A stretch of 51,413 nucleotides of DNA from Syntrophomonadaceae bacterium (GTDB lineage Bacteria > Bacillota > Syntrophomonadia > Syntrophomonadales > Syntrophothermaceae). The translations under genes were made by a program, and so were the position numbers. Numbering within the stretch: the stretch's first letter is position 1; every line of letters starts with the position of its first letter. The stretch is from assembly GCA_012799365.1 (NCBI GenBank), contig JAAZLJ010000022.1, positions 1 through 51,413 of the forward strand, written 5' to 3'. A model generated the notes under the pieces. It saw only the letters and a program-made list of their open reading frames with translations. It had not been told where the DNA came from and made no database searches. Shown piece by piece: positions 1 to 7,428 of the stretch.

Positions 1-243
1 CAGCTTGCTTCAGTGTGAAGCGGACCCCTCAGGATTCGGCGTCCATGCACTCAGCCTTCGGTGCTCGAAACGTCCTGTTTCTCGCTCCGCTTCACAGCCC
101 TCAGCTTCGCTGTGTACTGCGACGTCGGCTTCGTATGTCGCTTCGCGGGTTACCACACTTCCGTATATAGAGTTATTTTTATTATCTGCGTGCATCAGCG
201 TGTATCTGCGGTTTCAAAGTTATTTTCATAAAAGATGTCTAAA
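1..243 (+). repeat. Dispersed composite repeat, copy A (right part, cut by window start)
   Basis: This gene-free stretch is the right-hand part of the composite intergenic repeat found throughout the window. It has a middle section of short GC-rich inverted segments, then the right module ending ATCTGCGGTTTCAAAG followed by TTATTTTCATA. Bases 1-75 are identical to 51339-51413, so the missing left part of this copy looks like the copy that runs off the other end. The repeat stops about 30 bases before the stop codon of the following minus-strand hydrolase gene. Long open frames through it are not genes. Confidence 0.85.
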
Positions 244-274
244 AGCGGGGTCGCCCCCGCCTATCTTGACAAAA

Positions 275-907
275 TTACCTTTTATAGTCAAGCACTATAA
301 CCCGCGGCTCTCCCACCTCAACCGGAGCCTCCAGTTCCAAATAAGGCTTTTTGACCACCTGCTCATACTTCTGTATAAAACCTTCTACCGGGGCAATCTC
401 AAAAGAGAGATGGGGCGTCTTGAAATGCATAGGCACCACTATTTGAGGTTTAAGCAGGTCCACCATTTGGAAAGCATCATCCGCATCAATAGTGAATGTG
501 CCTCCTACCGGGATAAGAAGGACATCTACACTGCCGATGGTCTTAATCTGTTCCTCCGACAGCTGGTGTCCCAGATCCCCCAGATGAACCACTTTCATCC
601 CTTCCACGGTATAGACATATATGTTATTCCGACCTCTTTCCCGTCCCTGGGAACGGTCGTGGTAGGAACCAGTACCCTCGATTTTAATACCATTTATCTC
701 AAATTGGCCGGGCTGGCGAACTACCCGGGGACTGCCCCCGATGGTCTCCACGGCGTTATGATCCCAGTGTTCATGGCTGATAGTTACGATATCTGCTTCA
801 ACTTGCGGAATATCATAACCTACCTCATCATTAAACGGATCGGTAACAATCCTCTGCCCCTGGCCCTCAATCAGAAAACAAGCATGTCCAAACCATGTGA
901 TCCTCAT
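275..907 (-). CDS. Metallo-beta-lactamase-fold metal-dependent hydrolase (UPF0173-like)
   Basis: A 210-residue cytosolic protein of the metallo-beta-lactamase fold. The metal-binding signature SHEHWDH is at residues 44-50, and further likely ligands are His83, His108/Asp111 in VVHLGDLGH and His161 in VPMHF. The length and the simple single-domain layout resemble the UPF0173/YtkL-like group, whose physiological substrate is not established; hydrolysis of an ester or phosphodiester bond is only what the fold suggests. It is the last gene of an argS - delta-like - hydrolase unit on the minus strand, with 17 bases separating it from the gene upstream. The start is ATG with a GGAGGG-type site just upstream. 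The dispersed repeat begins shortly after its stop codon. I am confident of the fold, not of the substrate. Confidence 0.9.
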   Translation of the reverse strand: MRITWFGHACFLIEGQGQRIVTDPFNDEVGYDIPQVEADIVTISHEHWDHNAVETIGGSPRVVRQPGQFEINGIKIEGTGSYHDRSQGRERGRNNIYVYTVEGMKVVHLGDLGHQLSEEQIKTIGSVDVLLIPVGGTFTIDADDAFQMVDLLKPQIVVPMHFKTPHLSFEIAPVEGFIQKYEQVVKKPYLELEAPVEVGEPRVIVLDYKR

Positions 908-924
908 GAAACATACCCTCCTTC

Positions 925-1137
925 TTACCTTATTTTTATATCCCAGTACCCATCTTTCACATGGTATAAACGATTATCCAGATTGAGCTGCGTGTAGACT
1001 GAAGCCATATTTCGGGTGTTAACCTCCCGTTTCATACGCTTCAGGATTTCTTCCACCAGGTCCCAACAAAACAAAGGCTGCTTTTTTTCCTGCAATATCT
1101 GTATCGCCCAGTCAGCCTCGCTCTTCTTTTCTACCAT
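925..1137 (-). CDS. RNA polymerase delta (RpoE)-like HARE-HTH small protein
   Basis: A small protein of about 70 residues that resembles the N-terminal winged-helix (HARE-HTH) domain of the Firmicutes RNA polymerase delta subunit. It has the WAIQILQEKKQPLFCWDLV start of that domain and the characteristic ending VYTQLNLDNRLYHV followed by DGYWDI. It lacks the long acidic tail of Bacillus RpoE, so it is a domain-only version. It directly follows argS, the same order as argS-rpoE in Bacillus, which supports the call. I chose the second ATG (1137) because the G-run ribosome site of the argS 3' end then has normal spacing; an ATG six bases upstream would sit on the site itself. It could also be a stand-alone DNA-binding protein unrelated to polymerase. 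Confidence 0.75.
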   Translation of the reverse strand: MVEKKSEADWAIQILQEKKQPLFCWDLVEEILKRMKREVNTRNMASVYTQLNLDNRLYHVKDGYWDIKIR

Positions 1138-1149
1138 AATCATCCCCCC

Positions 1150-2832
1150 CTACATCCTCTCGGGAGCTGAAACTCCCAGAATATTTAGAGCTTTTTTTAT
1201 GGTTCTTCTTATTATCTCCATTAAAATCAACCGGGCATCCCTCAACTCTGCTTCTTCATTCAACACCCGGTAATGATTGTAGTAACTGTGAAACATTCCG
1301 GCCAGTTCCAGTACATAACGAGCAATACGGTGAGGCCCCATGGTCTCGGCCGCAGTCAGAATCTCGTTAGGAAAGTCCGCCACTTTGCGCAGTAAAGCCA
1401 GTTCCTCATCGGCTGCCAACCTGCGGACATCAACCTGATCTGGAGATTTAATCTCAATACCACTGGCCTGCGCCTGTCTCAGTATGCTGCAGATACGAGC
1501 ATGAGCGTACTGAACATAATATACAGGGTTTTCCTGGCTCTCTTGTTTGGCCAGTTCCAGATCAAAATCAAGGTGGCTATCAGCACTTCTCATCACAAAG
1601 AAAAAGCGAGCTGCGTCCCGACCTACCTCTTCTATTAACTCATTCAAGGTAACCAGAGTACCGGTACGTTTGGACATACGCACCATCTCGCCGCCTCGGT
1701 ATAATCGCACTAACTGCATCAGGAGTACCTCCAGCCGATCCGGATCATATCCCAGAGCAGCCACAGCAGCCTTCATTCTAGCTACATGTCCATGATGGTC
1801 CGCACCCCAGACGTTGATAACCTGGTCAAATCCACGTTCGAACTTGTTCTGGTGGTAGGCAATATCGGCAGCAAAATAGGTAGGCGTGCCGTTATTACGA
1901 ATGACTACCTCATCCTTGGCCTCCCCCTCCTCAACTCCGGCTTTAAACCACCAGGCTCCGTCCTCCTCGTAGAGACAGCCTGCGTCTTTTAGCTCGCGGA
2001 TCACCTCGGATAATTTTCCTGATTGATGCAAACTGCTTTCCTTGAACCACACGTCATAGGTAATGCCAAACTGTTCCAACGTGGTTTTAATGTAAGCTAT
2101 TTTTTCTTGCAGAGCGTACCCGGTCAAAGCCCGAATGCGAGCTTCGGCCTCAGCGCTAACCAGAGAATCACCGTGCTCCGCGATAAAGCGCTGTACGGTC
2201 TCTACCACATCCTCTCCGGCATACCCCGCCTCGGGAAACTGGAATTCGCGCCCACAAAGCTCAAGATAGCGTGCTTCCAGAGAAAGACCGAATAACTCGA
2301 TTTGATTGCCGGCGTCATTTATATAGTATTCTCGTTCTACTTCGTAACCAGCCAGGCTTAAAATATTGGCCAAACTATCGCCGATAGCTCCTCCCCGGGC
2401 GTTACCCATATGTAAATCGCCAGTAGGATTGGCACTAACAAACTCCACCTGTATCTTCTGCCCATTGGCAAGTTCTTGTCCATAGTTCTCCCCGGCCTCC
2501 CAGACTACCCGGGGAACGTCATACAACCAATCGGGGCGCAGAAAAAAGTTTATAAAACCAGCTCCGGCTACTTCCACCCCTTCAATCAGAGCATCATTCT
2601 TATCAAGATTAGAAACAATAATATTAGCAATACGTGCGGGAGCCATGCGGGCCTGACGTGCCAGCAGCATGGCCACATTACAAGCAAAATCTCCGTGCTG
2701 CTTTTCCCGGGGCACTTCGATGACAAAAGAAGGAACTTCCTGGTACGAAAGCTCTCCCTTTTCTCGGGCCTGAGCCAGTGCAGTTTCCACCCACCTGCGC
2801 AGCCCCTCTTCCATCTGTTTAACCAGATTCAT
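1150..2832 (-). CDS. argS: Arginyl-tRNA synthetase
   Basis: Class I aminoacyl-tRNA synthetase that attaches arginine to tRNA-Arg in the cytosol. It has an N-terminal arginyl-tRNA synthetase additional domain (about residues 1-85), the HIGH-type motif as HMGN at 141-144 within a [17 protein letters not shown] context, the KMSKS-type motif as MSKRTG near 386, and a C-terminal anticodon-binding (DALR) domain ending GVSAPERM. The 560-residue length is standard. The longer frame begins at a TTG seven codons upstream, but AGGAGG lies inside that extension at the right distance from the ATG at 2832, so the ATG is the start. It is the first gene of a minus-strand unit with the delta-like and hydrolase genes and is divergent from the small gene at 2924. 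Confidence 0.97.
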   Translation of the reverse strand: MNLVKQMEEGLRRWVETALAQAREKGELSYQEVPSFVIEVPREKQHGDFACNVAMLLARQARMAPARIANIIVSNLDKNDALIEGVEVAGAGFINFFLRPDWLYDVPRVVWEAGENYGQELANGQKIQVEFVSANPTGDLHMGNARGGAIGDSLANILSLAGYEVEREYYINDAGNQIELFGLSLEARYLELCGREFQFPEAGYAGEDVVETVQRFIAEHGDSLVSAEAEARIRALTGYALQEKIAYIKTTLEQFGITYDVWFKESSLHQSGKLSEVIRELKDAGCLYEEDGAWWFKAGVEEGEAKDEVVIRNNGTPTYFAADIAYHQNKFERGFDQVINVWGADHHGHVARMKAAVAALGYDPDRLEVLLMQLVRLYRGGEMVRMSKRTGTLVTLNELIEEVGRDAARFFFVMRSADSHLDFDLELAKQESQENPVYYVQYAHARICSILRQAQASGIEIKSPDQVDVRRLAADEELALLRKVADFPNEILTAAETMGPHRIARYVLELAGMFHSYYNHYRVLNEEAELRDARLILMEIIRRTIKKALNILGVSAPERM

Positions 2833-2923
2833 TCTACGAATCCTCCTGCTCAAAATTACATTAAATGGCCTTATATTAAATAATAGCTCGGTAAGACTAT
2901 CTCTTAAAAGGGGAGCAGATATT

Positions 2924-3226
2924 ATGAATGCTGAAAGAAATGAACTTATACTGATTTACTTCCCCAGCTTCAGTGCTGCGGCGTCCGCTTATAACACCCT
3001 CAAGGAATCAGGGATAACGCATCTCAGTATAGAAGAAACGCTGCCCATCGGAAATACCGATAGTACGCCATCATCATACGTTTACTCTCTTTCCTCGGCA
3101 GCTGTAAGTAATACTCCGCCCTGCGGTCCGGCCTGCCGCTGGCTGCTGACCATGTCCAAACCCGCAGGTGACGTAAGTAAAGCAATTGACATCGCAATGG
3201 ACTATGGCGCCCTATTCGTTGAATAG
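2924..3226 (+). CDS. Small hypothetical protein (100 aa)
   Basis: A 100-residue protein I do not recognise. It starts at an ATG with AGGGGAG about eight bases upstream, and a convincing rho-independent terminator follows the stop, so it is very probably a real single-gene plus-strand unit. The beginning ([20 protein letters not shown]) reads like a beta strand followed by a helix of a small ferredoxin-like or ACT-like fold, and a PPCGPACRW segment carries its two cysteines at about residues 67 and 71. No signal peptide or membrane segment is visible. It is divergent from argS. Function unknown. Confidence 0.75.
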   Translation: MNAERNELILIYFPSFSAAASAYNTLKESGITHLSIEETLPIGNTDSTPSSYVYSLSSAAVSNTPPCGPACRWLLTMSKPAGDVSKAIDIAMDYGALFVE

Positions 3227-3234
3227 CTAAACCC

Positions 3235-3285
3235 GATAAGGGGCTAAAATTCATTTTACAGCCCCCTATCACAATTTTTTATTTT
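3235..3285 (+). terminator. Rho-independent terminator of the 100-aa gene
   Basis: An inverted repeat GATAAGGGGCT / AGCCCCCTATC (one mismatch) is followed on the plus strand by ACA and a T-rich tract. It begins nine bases after the stop codon at 3226. Confidence 0.85.
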
Positions 3286-3353
3286 ACATCGTTAACTCCA
3301 CCAAAGCAAGCCCCTCTGCAAATCCGAGCATCTAACCGTAGAAAAATCCCCTA

Positions 3354-3830
3354 TTACTCTTTAGATTGAAGTAACGAAGCGATAATAGCCACACAGTAGT
3401 GGTCGTGGATCATATCCCGGGGTACTACCTTATGAGGCCCGGTATTTTTGGATATGATCCATTTTATGCTCTGCATGCGAGGACAAACGAAAAGCAGACC
3501 TTCTCTATCCGCCTGACGACAGTACTCTCGATAGGAGCAGCTTCCGTTAAAAATACGTACTTCTATATTATCTCCAATTTCTTCAAACTCATAATGCTCC
3601 TCGACTACAAATCCCTGCCTGGACAGAAGCCTGATCCAGGCTCTGGCCCAATCCACGGGGTCATTTCCCAACGGATATAGATCTTTTTCGAACTGGTCAA
3701 GCACCCTATCTGATAGACCCTCTATTATCCGCTCCAATAAAGTTCTACCATCTGGCAATGGCTGCATGGTCTCACTGGCAGCCAGTAAAAGTTTGTTCAC
3801 CAGGGTGTACATAAACAATCGGTTATCCAT
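3354..3830 (-). CDS. Hypothetical protein (158 aa), Cys-containing
   Basis: A 158-residue soluble protein I do not recognise. The N-terminal half is helical (FMYTLVNKLLLAASETM; LLERIIEGLSDRVLDQFEKDL). The C-terminal half carries three cysteines in a CSYREYC ... FVCPR arrangement, which resembles the small-molecule or metal-binding cysteine layout of some archaeal-type sensor and hydrolase domains, but the similarity is too weak to name a family. The start is ATG with a GGGGG ribosome site a few bases upstream. It lies 76 bases upstream of the M1-type peptidase on the same strand and could be co-transcribed with it. Function unknown. Confidence 0.7.
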   Translation of the reverse strand: MDNRLFMYTLVNKLLLAASETMQPLPDGRTLLERIIEGLSDRVLDQFEKDLYPLGNDPVDWARAWIRLLSRQGFVVEEHYEFEEIGDNIEVRIFNGSCSYREYCRQADREGLLFVCPRMQSIKWIISKNTGPHKVVPRDMIHDHYCVAIIASLLQSKE

Positions 3831-3906
3831 TGGGAAACCCCCTTTTCTTCCCGGTGGAACACACCAGGTACAGGACCAACACCTCCATTATTGATGACCT
3901 ACTTTT

Positions 3907-5415
3907 TCATTCACCAACTGTACTCTTTTTTCCTGCCATCCGAGCACTTTGAAACCACTTTTTAAATAAGGGGGTCATATCCTGCCCGGCTTCCTTTTCG
4001 ATAACCGCGTGCAAATCAGCAGCCGATGCCAGCTGGTACCTGTACTCCGCCAGATAACTCCGCAGTACCTCGATTACTTTTTTATTTCCCAGTTCATGTT
4101 CCAGTTCCCGCCAGAACCGTTCTCCATTCCTGTAAGCCAGGTTAAAATACTCCTCCCGACCGCTCATCTCGGACAAGCTGCGCCCCAGGTCGGTCTGGTA
4201 GTCCGGGCTGATCCTGGCCGCGGCGTTCTTGCCATCCCTTTCTCGCAGATAACTCCAGGCCGACCAGTTGGCCAGGCCCTCATCCAACCAGGGCTCCCGC
4301 AGCTGGTCATTCCCCACCAGTCCAAACCACCACTGATGAGCTATTTCGTGGGCCAGCAGAAAATCTTGCCTTGCTTCTCCGTAAGCGGGGCCAAAGGCTT
4401 CCCGACATAAGAAGATAACCCCACTATATTCCATCCCCTGAAACCCTTCCATCGGCACCTGAACGATGTCAAACTCTCTGTAGGGATAAGAACCAAAAGT
4501 ACATGAATAGTACTTGAACATCCGAGCAGCCCTGACCAGCACCTCTTTCCCCGCTTCTTCATATCCCGGCAGCACATGACACCTGAGTATGGTATCCATT
4601 TCTTTTTGCTGCAGGGTCTGATAGGTTGGTGCAGCCACCAGGACAAAGTCCCGCGCCCGTTCCGCCTGAATCAAAAGGGTGTCTCTTCCGCCGGGATCTG
4701 CCTCCCGTCCCAGCACGACTCCGGTTGAAATAATCTGGTATTCGGAAGGAACATTTAACTTGACCAGGTAATCAGCACATTGAAAACAGAAAGGATCCCC
4801 AAAAGAAATGTTTTGGGATAAAAGCCATTCCCCACTCTTCCACACATTGAGCACCGGGTATATATGACTGAGCATCATGACTCCATCGCAAGTTCCCAGA
4901 CGATACGCAGCCTGCGGAATTCTGGTCTCCCAGGTCATTTCGATCTTCACCGCCTGTCCCGGAAGTATATCCTCGGGCAGCAGCGCCATCAAAGAAAGCT
5001 CGTCCTGTTGGCAGGGAACCTGTTGCCCATTGACTTCCATAGTATCCAGTTTAAGCCAGCCGGGGTTAAAACCATGGCGATAGGCTGAGGAAGGCATGGG
5101 GGATTTTTCCCGAGTTTGAAAGGCATTGGGATAGACTGTAAAATACAGCTCCGATAGAGCCCGGCCCGTGTTGTTCTCGGTTTCGACTACACTCTGCCCC
5201 AGTACCAGTTGATTGCCCACATCCAGGTACAGCCCCATCCGGTAGATAGTCCCGTCTGGCGGCGGGAAAATCTTCTCCGCTTCGGTTGTCGACCGGGACA
5301 CATTGACTGGCTGGAAAACACTGCCCGAAGTATCACGCCCCAGATAAAGAAAAATGGCGGCGCCTATTAGACCCAGCACCGCTATTATGATAACATACGT
5401 TTTTTTCTTATCCAT
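3907..5415 (-). CDS. Membrane-anchored M1-family metallopeptidase
   Basis: A gluzincin metallopeptidase of the aminopeptidase N (M1) type. The zinc site is HEIAHQWW at about residues 356-363, with the third ligand glutamate 19 residues after the second histidine in WLDEGLANW. The substrate-amine motif is a variant GMEYSG (GAMEN in typical members). A single hydrophobic segment at residues 5-25 after a lysine cluster predicts an N-terminal membrane anchor with the catalytic part outside. About 500 residues is short for M1: it has the N-terminal beta domain and catalytic domain but not the long C-terminal helical domain. The frame extends to a GTG four codons upstream; I prefer the ATG at 5415. 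A likely role is extracellular peptide trimming. Confidence 0.88.
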   Translation of the reverse strand: MDKKKTYVIIIAVLGLIGAAIFLYLGRDTSGSVFQPVNVSRSTTEAEKIFPPPDGTIYRMGLYLDVGNQLVLGQSVVETENNTGRALSELYFTVYPNAFQTREKSPMPSSAYRHGFNPGWLKLDTMEVNGQQVPCQQDELSLMALLPEDILPGQAVKIEMTWETRIPQAAYRLGTCDGVMMLSHIYPVLNVWKSGEWLLSQNISFGDPFCFQCADYLVKLNVPSEYQIISTGVVLGREADPGGRDTLLIQAERARDFVLVAAPTYQTLQQKEMDTILRCHVLPGYEEAGKEVLVRAARMFKYYSCTFGSYPYREFDIVQVPMEGFQGMEYSGVIFLCREAFGPAYGEARQDFLLAHEIAHQWWFGLVGNDQLREPWLDEGLANWSAWSYLRERDGKNAAARISPDYQTDLGRSLSEMSGREEYFNLAYRNGERFWRELEHELGNKKVIEVLRSYLAEYRYQLASAADLHAVIEKEAGQDMTPLFKKWFQSARMAGKKSTVGE

Positions 5416-5476
5416 CACTACTCCCACCGATTCTATACCCGAGATGACAATTCTTTCGTAATTACATATACCATAA

Positions 5477-5832
5477 CGTATGTGATACGAATGATATCAC
5501 AGTAAAGGCAGAAAATGCTGCATTTATTGGGGTGTGGTTAACCCGCTCGCTCCCGGACTCGTCGACTGCAGTGTATGAATTTACGCTGAGTTCTAACCCC
5601 GTAGCGAAGGCTTCAGCCTTCGCAGGAACCGCAGTAAGAGAATAGCTTCCGCTCCACTGTAGTGGAAGCTTTAGCTTCCGCCGGGTAGGCTGAAGCCTCC
5701 CCTACTGCTGCTTCGTAAGTCGCTCGACTCGGTTAATACTCTCCTGGTGAGGGTTATTTTGTTTCTTCAGCATTTTCATAATATTCTGCGTTATCTGCGT
5801 CCATCAGCGGTTTCAAAAACTATTTTCATAGC
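5477..5832 (+). repeat. Dispersed composite repeat, copy B (nearly complete)
   Basis: This fills the 436-base gap between two minus-strand genes. In order it shows a decayed left palindrome (GTGATACGAATGATATCAC), the junction GTGTGGTTAACCCGCTCGCT, a middle with nested hairpins (GCGAAGGCTTCAGCCTTCGC; a GGAAGCTTTAGCTTCC block), the TCGGTTAATACTCTCCTGG segment and the right module ATCTGCGTCCATCAGCGG then TTTCAAA. It is an inverted counterpart of copy F near 25.0 kb, sharing the same middle type. No open frame with a ribosome site is seen. Confidence 0.9.
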
Positions 5833-5851
5833 AGCAGCATCACCTGCGGTC

Positions 5852-7417
5852 CTACGGAAGATAGCGGTACAGGTGATCCCGATAGTCCTGGCGCAGATCC
5901 TGGTTCAGAAACTCCCGGAAACGATCCAACATAGCTGCCGCCTCAGCCCGAGTCACGATATCATGGGGCCGAAAGATCCTTAATCCCCCGGTAAAATCTC
6001 CCCGGATCAGCCCGTATTCCTGGGCTACATAAACCGCATCTTTGGCCCAAGAAGGTATCTGATAGTCATCTTTAAACCCGGTACTGAATTGAGGCGTAGG
6101 AGCCAGGTGCTCCAATCCCATGGCTTTTACCAGAATAGTAACCGCCTCGGCCCGGGTCAGGTTATCATCAGGACGGAAAAACTTTTCGTGGGTTTCAACC
6201 AGGCCCTTTTTACCCGCCGTCTGTACGTACTTGTAATAAGGGCTGCGGCTATCTACATCAAAGAAATAAGCCTGTTCCTGATCCTGCCCCCGCCGTCTGC
6301 CTGCTTTCTGCTGCTCTTCTGGTTCAATATCCAACCCTCCCACCGTTACCAGAGCTCTGATGAACTCTCCGCGCCGGCAGGCAACCCCGGGATGGAAATA
6401 ATCGCCCCGAATATCATAAGCCCCCAGACCACACATGGCCTCAATCGGCCGCTGTGCCCAGTGGCCTCTTACATCCTTGCATTCCTTAACAAACAACCGC
6501 CTCTGCTCCGGGGGAGAATAGGCTGACAGATTAAAAACTCCCTGGTTTCTCCCACCATATATATCTGAATCATCTTCTTCAGCGGCATTCTGCTCATCTT
6601 CATCCTCATCCTGGTCCCTGGTACGTCTTCCCCGCTCATTCTCCACCGGCACCTGACCGGGCAGCAGATCATAATCAGCCGTCAGCAGCTCTTCACCCCG
6701 CAGCTCATCAACAAATCCGCCCGTAAAACTAATCAGTTCGGGCTGGCTGGGTACATAGATCAGATCGCGACAAAGGTTATCATTCATGGCCATCCGTACC
6801 GTACCCTGCCAGATAGGACAGGTAGGCTCTCCGCGCAGAACCATATCCATGGTGCGGGTTTCCCCGCTTCCCCAGACGTTGTTATAACCCTCCGTCTGCC
6901 CGCTCAACTCTACCATAACCTCACTTTTGTCTCTTCTACCCGCCTCATATACCTTTTTGAGATACCAATTCCCGGTGATAAAATCGACTGCTGGCTGATG
7001 GTCAATCACCCGTGAGCCGCTGAAAAACACGTAGTCTTTTTTAGTCTTGAACTTCTGTCCCGCAGTTTCAATGGTTTCATTGTAGTTGTCCAATTCGGTG
7101 ACATAGACCTCCTGGTCCCCGCGGGTCTCAACTTGAGAAGTAAGCTTCACCGTTCGGTTCAGCTTTCCGGTACCACTTTCGCTCTCCAGCTTGTATCTCA
7201 GATTGATCTGAACGATATCACCCTTCTTTTTGACGGTCTCCTTCACCGTACCCTTGAATACCTCGGGAGTACCGCCCAGAAACACCACTTCCCTATACTC
7301 CTGACCATCTGCTACCCCCGGCTCGAAACCGGTAAAGGCACTGGCGGCTCCCGGTAATGCCAATACCCAGAGCCCAACCAATACCATCGTTACTGTAATC
7401 AGCTTTAATCTTCTCAT
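5852..7417 (-). CDS. Exported protein with three C-terminal SLH domains
   Basis: A 521-residue secreted protein. Residues 1-27 are a signal peptide ending ASA. The first two thirds (about 30-290) are a beta-rich region with many charged residues that I do not recognise, followed by an acidic, glutamate/aspartate-rich linker around residues 275-290. The last 200 residues are three SLH domains, starting at CKDVRGHWAQRPI, YFFDVDSRSPYYKYV and GFKDDYQIPSWAKDAV, each with the RAE or RRGEF element. SLH domains bind secondary cell-wall polymer, so this is probably a surface-layer-associated protein. It lies 11 bases after the next SLH gene, whose end carries its GAGGGG ribosome site, so the two are co-transcribed. 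Confidence 0.92.
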   Translation of the reverse strand: MRRLKLITVTMVLVGLWVLALPGAASAFTGFEPGVADGQEYREVVFLGGTPEVFKGTVKETVKKKGDIVQINLRYKLESESGTGKLNRTVKLTSQVETRGDQEVYVTELDNYNETIETAGQKFKTKKDYVFFSGSRVIDHQPAVDFITGNWYLKKVYEAGRRDKSEVMVELSGQTEGYNNVWGSGETRTMDMVLRGEPTCPIWQGTVRMAMNDNLCRDLIYVPSQPELISFTGGFVDELRGEELLTADYDLLPGQVPVENERGRRTRDQDEDEDEQNAAEEDDSDIYGGRNQGVFNLSAYSPPEQRRLFVKECKDVRGHWAQRPIEAMCGLGAYDIRGDYFHPGVACRRGEFIRALVTVGGLDIEPEEQQKAGRRRGQDQEQAYFFDVDSRSPYYKYVQTAGKKGLVETHEKFFRPDDNLTRAEAVTILVKAMGLEHLAPTPQFSTGFKDDYQIPSWAKDAVYVAQEYGLIRGDFTGGLRIFRPHDIVTRAEAAAMLDRFREFLNQDLRQDYRDHLYRYLP

Positions 7418-7428
7418 GGTTCAGCCCC

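Noticed and set aside
5-997. 330-codon plus-strand frame
   Set aside because: It runs antisense through the repeat and the metallo-beta-lactamase-fold gene; composition is not protein-like and no ribosome site precedes it.
5477-5832. Integron attC site because of GTTAAC junction and palindromes
   Set aside because: The sites lack paired R/L boxes with the GTTRRRY core, and there are no cassettes or integrase in the window.
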